The notes below the pieces were generated by a model. The model saw only the letters and a program-made list of their open reading frames with translations, did no database searches and was not told the DNA's origin. Positions 7,182 to 10,907 of a stretch of DNA of 10,907 nt are shown here, piece after piece. The first letter of the stretch is position 1; each line of letters opens with the position of its first letter. Both the position numbers and the translations under genes were made by a program. The DNA comes from Actinomycetota bacterium (lineage in GTDB: Bacteria > Actinomycetota > Actinomycetes > S36-B12): positions 1 to 10,907 of the forward strand of contig WLLZ01000056.1 of NCBI GenBank assembly GCA_009700485.1, given 5' to 3'.

Positions 7182-7206
7182 GCTCTCATTAAGGAGATTT
7201 AGCACC

Positions 7207-7410
7207 ATGGCAAAAGGCACCGTAAAATGGTTCAACGCAGAAAAGGGCTTCGGTTTCATCGAGCAGGCAGACGGCGGACCTGACGTGTTCGTCCACTACT
7301 CAGCAATCGAATCAGATGGCTACCGCTCGCTAGACGAGAACCAGGCCGTCGAGTTCGACATCACCCAGGGCCCCAAAGGCCCACAGGCAGACAAGGTTCG
7401 CATCGTCTAA
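7207..7410 (+). CDS. CspA-type cold-shock protein
   Basis: A 67-residue protein, the full normal length of the family, consisting of one nucleic-acid-binding OB-fold cold-shock domain. It starts MAKGTVKWFNAEKGFGFIE, with the RNP1 motif KGFGFIE at residues 13-19 and the RNP2 motif VFVHYSAI beginning at residue 27. Such proteins bind single-stranded RNA or DNA and act as RNA chaperones in the cytoplasm, often after a temperature drop, though some are constitutive. The ATG at 7207 is supported by AAGGAG ten bases upstream. The gene is alone in its transcript: a structured leader precedes it and a strong terminator starts 19 bases after its stop. The sequence is typical of actinobacterial Csp proteins (GGPDVFVHYSAI, FDITQGPKGPQA). 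Confidence 0.97.
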   Translation: MAKGTVKWFNAEKGFGFIEQADGGPDVFVHYSAIESDGYRSLDENQAVEFDITQGPKGPQADKVRIV

Positions 7411-7428
7411 TACGAATTCGAACTTGAC

Positions 7429-7460
7429 AAGAGGCCCAGTGCACACGCACTGGGCCTCTT
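7429..7460 (+). terminator. Terminator of the cold-shock gene
   Basis: A perfect 14-bp stem pairs AAGAGGCCCAGTGC (7429-7442) with 7447-7460 around an ACAC loop, beginning 19 bases after the csp stop. Only a weak T-rich tail follows (GCTATTC). The AA at one end and TT at the other make it usable in both directions. Confidence 0.88.
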
Positions 7461-7619
7461 GCTATTCAGATGCCTTCCGACTAAGTCTCGACCGGGTACC
7501 GCTCGGCCAGCGCGGTTGCGCACTGCCTGCTGTGGCCGAACAACAGTAAAAAATGCTGAGAAGATCGCCAATTCGGTGGTCAGGCGAGGGCCTCAGCGAA
7601 ACCTGAAGTTCACCTGAAT

Positions 7620-7678
7620 GCGCACGTTTTTGTCGTTAAACCATCGATTTTCATCGATTTGACGACTAAAACGTGCGC
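7620..7678. repeat. Long imperfect palindrome with an internal direct repeat
   Basis: Bases 7620-7636 (GCGCACGTTTTTGTCGT) pair with 7662-7678 over 17 positions with one T-T mismatch, and a few more A-T and G-T pairs extend the stem inward. The loop holds two copies of CATCGATTT, each containing the palindrome ATCGAT. It lies about 160 bases after the csp terminator and about 200 bases before the tautomerase operon. The rest of 7461-7720 holds no gene. A smaller inverted repeat, AAGATC/GATCTT, lies at 7696-7710. The long palindrome could be an operator, a structured leader or the scar of a small mobile element. It has no T tract for termination. Confidence 0.7.
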
Positions 7679-7720
7679 GCCCAGCAAAAGCGGTCAAGAT
7701 CAAAGATCTTTCGCAGACTG

Positions 7721-7825
7721 GCGCTAATAGAAGGTGCGATCATACCCGGCCCATCCTCCGTCGGTCTGATCAACTTATTCGCACTGCTGCGAAACAGTTG
7801 GCTTCGCACCGGCGAGGAGGATCGC
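7721..7825 (+). pseudogene. Remnant of a TauE-like gene with internal deletion
   Basis: The encoded ALIEGAI-IPGPSSVGLINL FALLRNSWLRT matches the TauE-like protein at 4477-5202, with residues 7-13 joined directly to about residue 39. Exactly 25 codons are missing from the middle. From the deletion to TGG-CTT-CGC-ACC, 24 codons have about 16 base differences but only 3 residue changes. Similarity fades after the CGC at 7825. The frame stays open from 7673 to 7873, but it lacks most of the protein, has no family-like start and cannot make a permease. It sits just upstream of the tautomerase gene on the same strand. Confidence 0.8.
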
Positions 7826-7851
7826 AAGCAGCCTAACCCACTAACATGGTG

Positions 7852-7862
7852 GCATCCGAGCG
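7852..7862 (+). repeat. Shared leader element, copy 2 (before the tautomerase gene)
   Basis: GCATCCGAGCG is identical to 4467-4477, and TAGCC follows at 7871-7875 as it does in the TauE copy. It overlaps the first bases of the purine-rich tautomerase ribosome binding site (GAGAGGA, 7862-7868). Confidence 0.45.
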
Positions 7863-7875
7863 AGAGGATGTAGCC

Positions 7876-8091
7876 ATGCCCCTTGTGCATATCGAATGGT
7901 TTCCCGGACGCACCGTGGATCAAAAGCGTGAAGTTATTGAAGTCCTGACTTCTGAACTCAGTCGCATCGGCAACTGTCTCCCCGAGACCATTACGGTGAT
8001 TTTCACCGAAGTGTCTCGGGAGAATTGGGGACGAAACGGCCGCCTATTCATTGATCATTACGAATACGAGAATGAGGCGCCCACAACGTGA
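7876..8091 (+). CDS. 4-oxalocrotonate-tautomerase-family protein
   Basis: A 71-residue protein of the small tautomerase superfamily, whose members use an N-terminal proline as base to move protons in keto/enol compounds, usually in aromatic-ring breakdown. The start is fixed by chemistry: the ATG at 7876 puts Pro directly after the removed Met (MPLVHIEWFPGRT). A longer frame from 7846 would bury this proline. GAGAGGA is correctly placed upstream. Counting from Pro1, Arg11 of the classical enzyme is kept (PGR), the TE pair lies at 43-44, and Trp50 stands where 4-OT has Phe50. Arg39 is replaced by Thr (ETITVIF), so the substrate or reaction probably differs from classical 4-oxalocrotonate tautomerase. 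It opens an operon with a molybdenum hydroxylase, overlapping the next gene by 4 bases (GTGA). Confidence 0.85.
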   Translation: MPLVHIEWFPGRTVDQKREVIEVLTSELSRIGNCLPETITVIFTEVSRENWGRNGRLFIDHYEYENEAPTT

Positions 8092-8882
8092 ATGCACTCA
8101 TGCACCAAAATTTCACCAGCGGTCCCCGCCAGTCGCGAGTGCACACTCCCCGTACGCTGACAGAAGTAAATGAGTTGCAGCGTGCCATGCCCCATGCTGC
8201 TGTTATTGGTGGTGCGACATGGATCATGCGAGCACCTCTTCGGGGAGCGCCTATTCCAGCGGACGTGATCGCGTTGTCTGGTGTCGCTGGCCTCGACGAG
8301 ATTAAGATTTCAGATCCAATCACGTTCGGATCGATGGTTACCCTTGAAAGCGCCGCTCGGATATTGAAGGGGCTCAGTGATCTTGCTGCTCTGCGTGAGG
8401 CTTGCGTGCATGCTGCCACTCCACCCCTGCGGCGCATGATCACATTAGGGGGAAGTGTCGCCGCAGCGGACTTCCACGCTTCCGACATTGTTCCAGCCCT
8501 GCTTTGCCTAGATGCGGAAATAATTAGCGAAGAAAGCGTGATTACCGAGATCCGCCTACCCCGCTCGCAATGGGTGAGTTGTCATGAACGACTCACTTGG
8601 CGAAGTGGGGGTGAATACTCAGTGGCTTCGATATCCCTTAGCTATGATCCGCCCACCGGAAGAGTGCGGGTAGCCCTCGGATCCATCGAGTCGACACCTC
8701 GGCGCTGGACGTCGGTGGAACAGGCAATGATGGCGGAGTCGTTAACCCCTCATACCGCAGCGGCGGTTGTCCGTGCACATCTCGCAGAACTCGAGCCCGT
8801 GACATCCCCGGGGATTCCCGGTTCCTACCGACTCGAGGTGCTCCCCACAGTCATGGAACGCGCCGTGAGAAGGCTCTTGTGA
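8088..8882 (+). CDS. FAD-binding (medium) subunit of a molybdenum hydroxylase
   Basis: A 264-residue subunit of the XdhB/CoxM type, slightly shorter than the usual 280-290. It should carry FAD and pass electrons from the iron-sulfur subunit to the final acceptor in the cytoplasm. The FAD-binding domain has its first loop at residues 38-47 (AVIGGATWIM, a variant of the usual AGGTDL) and its second at about 119-139 (TLGGSVA with an ASD-VPALL stretch, the usual TIGGN-ASD-PALL). The C-terminal CO-dehydrogenase flavoprotein domain begins near residue 165, with RSGGEYSVASISLSYD and RVRVALGSIESTP. The GTG at 8088 overlaps the tautomerase stop, which fits translational coupling. The order FAD, 2Fe-2S, Mo is that of coxMSL-type operons. 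The substrate cannot be read from this subunit. Confidence 0.9.
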   Translation: MNALMHQNFTSGPRQSRVHTPRTLTEVNELQRAMPHAAVIGGATWIMRAPLRGAPIPADVIALSGVAGLDEIKISDPITFGSMVTLESAARILKGLSDLAALREACVHAATPPLRRMITLGGSVAAADFHASDIVPALLCLDAEIISEESVITEIRLPRSQWVSCHERLTWRSGGEYSVASISLSYDPPTGRVRVALGSIESTPRRWTSVEQAMMAESLTPHTAAAVVRAHLAELEPVTSPGIPGSYRLEVLPTVMERAVRRLL

Positions 8883-9358
8883 ATTCCAAGGTGATCGAGC
8901 TCACTGTGAATTCCGATGCCTGCTCGGTGCGGTGTGTTGGACTAACCTCCCTTGCTGAAGTTTTGCGCGATCAAGTGAATTTGACCAGCATTAAAATCGG
9001 ATGCGGGGAAGGTTACTGCGGCTCATGCGTGGTGCGAGTTGACGGTGAACCAGTCGTATCCTGCCTGATGCCGGCCGTGATGTGTGCAGGCCGCAGCGTT
9101 GAGACTTTGGGCGAGTCCACTGATTTCAGCGACCTCGAGGTCAGACTGCAGCGCGCTTTGTGCGGTAGCGATGCTGTTCAGTGTGGCATGTGCATACCAG
9201 GCATAGTCATGCTGATGTCAACATTAATTGACCAAGGTGAGCTAAATGCGGTGAGCGATATCCCAGCGGCTCTCGTGGGCAGTATCTGTAGGTGCTCGGG
9301 CTACACCCGAATCATCAATGCGATTGCCCAGGTAATGCAAGAGGGTGATTCCCGATGA
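8879..9358 (+). CDS. [2Fe-2S] (small) subunit of a molybdenum hydroxylase
   Basis: A 159-residue protein of normal length for the XdhC/CoxS family, which relays electrons from the molybdenum site to FAD through two [2Fe-2S] clusters. The plant-ferredoxin-like N-terminal domain has Cys42, Cys47, Cys50 and Cys62 (GCGEGYCGSC plus SC). The C-terminal helical domain has Cys102 and Cys105 (QCGMCIPG) and Cys137 and Cys139 (ICRCSGYTRI). All eight ligands are present. The GTG at 8879 overlaps the previous stop by 4 bases (GTGA), and its own stop overlaps the next gene's ATG by 4 bases (ATGA). It should assemble with the neighbours as an (LMS)2 heterohexamer, by analogy with related enzymes. Confidence 0.96.
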   Translation: MNSKVIELTVNSDACSVRCVGLTSLAEVLRDQVNLTSIKIGCGEGYCGSCVVRVDGEPVVSCLMPAVMCAGRSVETLGESTDFSDLEVRLQRALCGSDAVQCGMCIPGIVMLMSTLIDQGELNAVSDIPAALVGSICRCSGYTRIINAIAQVMQEGDSR

Positions 9359-10907
9359 CTGCCGTCGGTATGAATATGCGTCGCCGCGATGCCGAAGACA
9401 AGGCAGCCGGCCGAACTATCTACGCTTCCGACATCGTGAAGCCCCGGATGCTCGCAGCGGGCCTTTTGCGCTCTCCGATCGCCCGTGGCCGCATAACCAA
9501 AATCGATGTGTCGCAAGCCCGTGCTATCCAAGGTGTTAGAGCGATCCTGACAGCCGCGGACTTCCCGGGGCTCTACGGGGTAGGCGTCGCTGACCATCGG
9601 TGGATGGCCGATGGCGAAGTTCGCTACGTCGGCGAGCCCATAGTCGCCATCGCCGCGGATTCGCCAGAGATCGTCGAGGCCGCCATCGCCGCAATCTCAA
9701 TCGAATTTGCGCCAGAACCACCGGTGGTGACGATGGCGCAAGCATTACGCCCCGATGCCCCACTTCTGCACCCGAATTGGAATGACTACAAAGTACTCGT
9801 CGATGTGGAGGTTGAACGCGGGAAAAACATCGCCTGGCAGGCAACTGTCCTGCGCGGCGATGTGGACGCGGAGTTCGCTCGACCGGATGTTCGGATTGTT
9901 GAGACCCACATTCGAGTGGGCAGACAGAACCAAGCATCTCTGGAGCCGCGGGCGTGCGTGGTGACTTTCCAGGACAATCGCTTCATAGTCGAGACATCGA
10001 CTCAGGTGCCATGGGCAGTGCGGAATTGGACCGCGACAATTCTTGGAGTCGACCCCTCACAGGTGCGTGTGATCGTTCCGCCGGTGGGCGGCGGATTTGG
10101 GATGAAATTCGAGGTTGGTTTAGAGCCGTACGCGGCCGCCTTAGCTCGTGCCACGGGACGACCCGTTCGCTTGGTCAATTCACGGGCGGATGAGATGGCA
10201 ACGGCCCTATGCCGCGAGAATGCTGAAATTCGGTTACGTTCAGCCATCACACCTGAGGGCCGGATTGCCGCTCGCGAGGGTATCGTTCTGATGGACTGCG
10301 GTGCGTACAGCGGTGAGCAGCCATTCCTCACAACGATGATTGCGCACACCCTATTCGGAAACTACGAACTTGAAAATGCGCGGCTGGTGTCACAGGCCGT
10401 TTACACTAATACTGCGCCTACGGGAGCTTTCAGGGCGTGCAGCGGGACGTACTGCACTTTCGCGCTCGAAAGACACACCGATGAGATTTGTACCGAACTC
10501 GCTATCGATCCAGATGAGTTCCGCGCCAGGAACGTGCTACGCGACGGCAGCCTCGGCTCTACCGGTCAGGTCTTCGAGGGGAGCATCCACAACGAACTCT
10601 TGGAAACAATCATTGCGATGCGACCTAGTACACCTCCTGCCGCCCCCGCAGGGTGGGCACTAGGACGCGGACTAGCCGTGGGGACTTGGTTCGTCTTCGT
10701 GGGTCCGTCCGCGGCAACAATTAATCTAAATGCCGACGGCAGCGCCACGCTGGTGGCGGCGGGAGTAGAAATCGGATCGGGATCTACAGTGCAGGCAATC
10801 CCACAAATCGTTGCTGACACTTTGGGTATCGCCCCTGAATTGGTAGTGGTGATGCAGGCAGACACGGATGCCTCCGGCTATGACGTCGGCGTGGGTGGAG
10901 GTCGCAC
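9355..10907 (+). CDS. Molybdopterin-binding (large) subunit of a molybdenum hydroxylase, 3' end outside window
   Basis: An open frame of 517 codons to the window end, of about 750-800 expected. This subunit of the xanthine-dehydrogenase/CO-dehydrogenase family carries the molybdenum cofactor and hydroxylates the substrate with water-derived oxygen. Residues about 18-125 form the a/b hammerhead domain (AGRTIYASDI to GEPIVAIAAD). The first cofactor domain follows, with PVGGGFGMK at 243-251 (usual GGGFGGK) and PTGAFRACSG at 355-364, in the position of the active-site loop that reads AYRCSFR in CoxL. The second domain begins with AAGVEIGSGSTVQAIPQI, where the usual Gln of GQG is Ser, and TDASGYDVGVGGGR near the end. 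The catalytic Glu lies beyond the window. ATG 9355 overlaps the previous stop. The loop does not match true CO dehydrogenase, so the substrate is probably an aldehyde, aromatic or N-heterocycle. Confidence 0.93.
   Translation, partial: MTAVGMNMRRRDAEDKAAGRTIYASDIVKPRMLAAGLLRSPIARGRITKIDVSQARAIQGVRAILTAADFPGLYGVGVADHRWMADGEVRYVGEPIVAIAADSPEIVEAAIAAISIEFAPEPPVVTMAQALRPDAPLLHPNWNDYKVLVDVEVERGKNIAWQATVLRGDVDAEFARPDVRIVETHIRVGRQNQASLEPRACVVTFQDNRFIVETSTQVPWAVRNWTATILGVDPSQVRVIVPPVGGGFGMKFEVGLEPYAAALARATGRPVRLVNSRADEMATALCRENAEIRLRSAITPEGRIAAREGIVLMDCGAYSGEQPFLTTMIAHTLFGNYELENARLVSQAVYTNTAPTGAFRACSGTYCTFALERHTDEICTELAIDPDEFRARNVLRDGSLGSTGQVFEGSIHNELLETIIAMRPSTPPAAPAGWALGRGLAVGTWFVFVGPSAATINLNADGSATLVAAGVEIGSGSTVQAIPQIVADTLGIAPELVVVMQADTDASGYDVGVGGGR

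Noticed and set aside
7673..7873. 66-residue plus-strand frame as a real small membrane protein
   Set aside because: Only a deleted TauE segment is recognisable. The residues before it come from the palindrome flank, and the tail (KQPNPLTWWHPSERM) is unrelated.
7846..7875. Longer tautomerase starting at the ATG 7846
   Set aside because: It would place ten residues before the catalytic Pro1. The internal ATG at 7876 has a good binding site and exposes the proline.
9301..10865. Many frames of 60-130 codons in other phases over the Mo large subunit
   Set aside because: They are shadows of one long open frame from 9355 to the window end, which has clear family motifs throughout.
1..10907. CRISPR array, tRNA, rRNA or transposase
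   Set aside because: No regularly spaced repeats, tRNA T-loop/cloverleaf pattern, rRNA sequence or transposase motif was found on either strand.

Overview
The window looks like a chromosomal segment of an actinobacterium of moderate G+C. I base this on the mycobacterial-type KatG, the 67-residue CspA-type cold-shock protein, the frequent GTG starts, and the DUF4287-DUF1801 and allene-oxide-cyclase-like families. I cannot place it more precisely. No rRNA, tRNA, CRISPR array, transposase or phage gene was seen.

Layout. The C-terminal two thirds of a catalase-peroxidase (katG, 1-1494, +) ends at a strong terminator. A roughly 310-base stretch without a convincing gene follows. Three minus-strand genes come next: a small secreted allene-oxide-cyclase/dirigent-like barrel protein (1884-2378), a cytosolic DUF4287-DUF1801 protein (2534-3106), and a secreted conserved protein of unknown function (3210-3980). 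Then comes a scar of two gene fragments fused back to back (4091-4425), an intact TauE/SafE-type permease (4477-5202, +), and a convergent 14-TM MFS transporter (5222-6823, -). A cold-shock gene with its own terminator (7207-7460, +) is followed by a long imperfect palindrome (7620-7678) and a TauE remnant (7721-7825). The window ends in a tightly overlapping plus-strand operon: a 4-oxalocrotonate-tautomerase-like protein, then the FAD, 2Fe-2S and molybdopterin subunits of a xanthine-oxidase/CO-dehydrogenase-family hydroxylase. The last gene runs off the end.

How the genes work together. The four operon genes overlap by 4 bases at every junction (GTGA, GTGA, ATGA), so they are probably translated as one unit. 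The three hydroxylase subunits should form a molybdenum hydroxylase. The tautomerase could act on a keto/enol product further down the same route. The substrate is unknown. The other genes are single-gene units: oxidative stress defence (KatG), transport (TauE-like, MFS), cold response, and secreted proteins.

The most striking feature is not an intact gene. Three intact genes of this window (MFS, DUF4287 and TauE) each have a partial second copy nearby, about 78-90% identical. The differences are mostly silent, so the copies diverged while still functional and were broken later. The MFS and DUF4287 pieces are joined base to base, and the TauE piece carries an in-frame 25-codon internal deletion. 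A short shared leader sequence lies just before both the intact TauE gene and the tautomerase gene. This points to repeated recombination or gene loss with a diverged copy of the locus.
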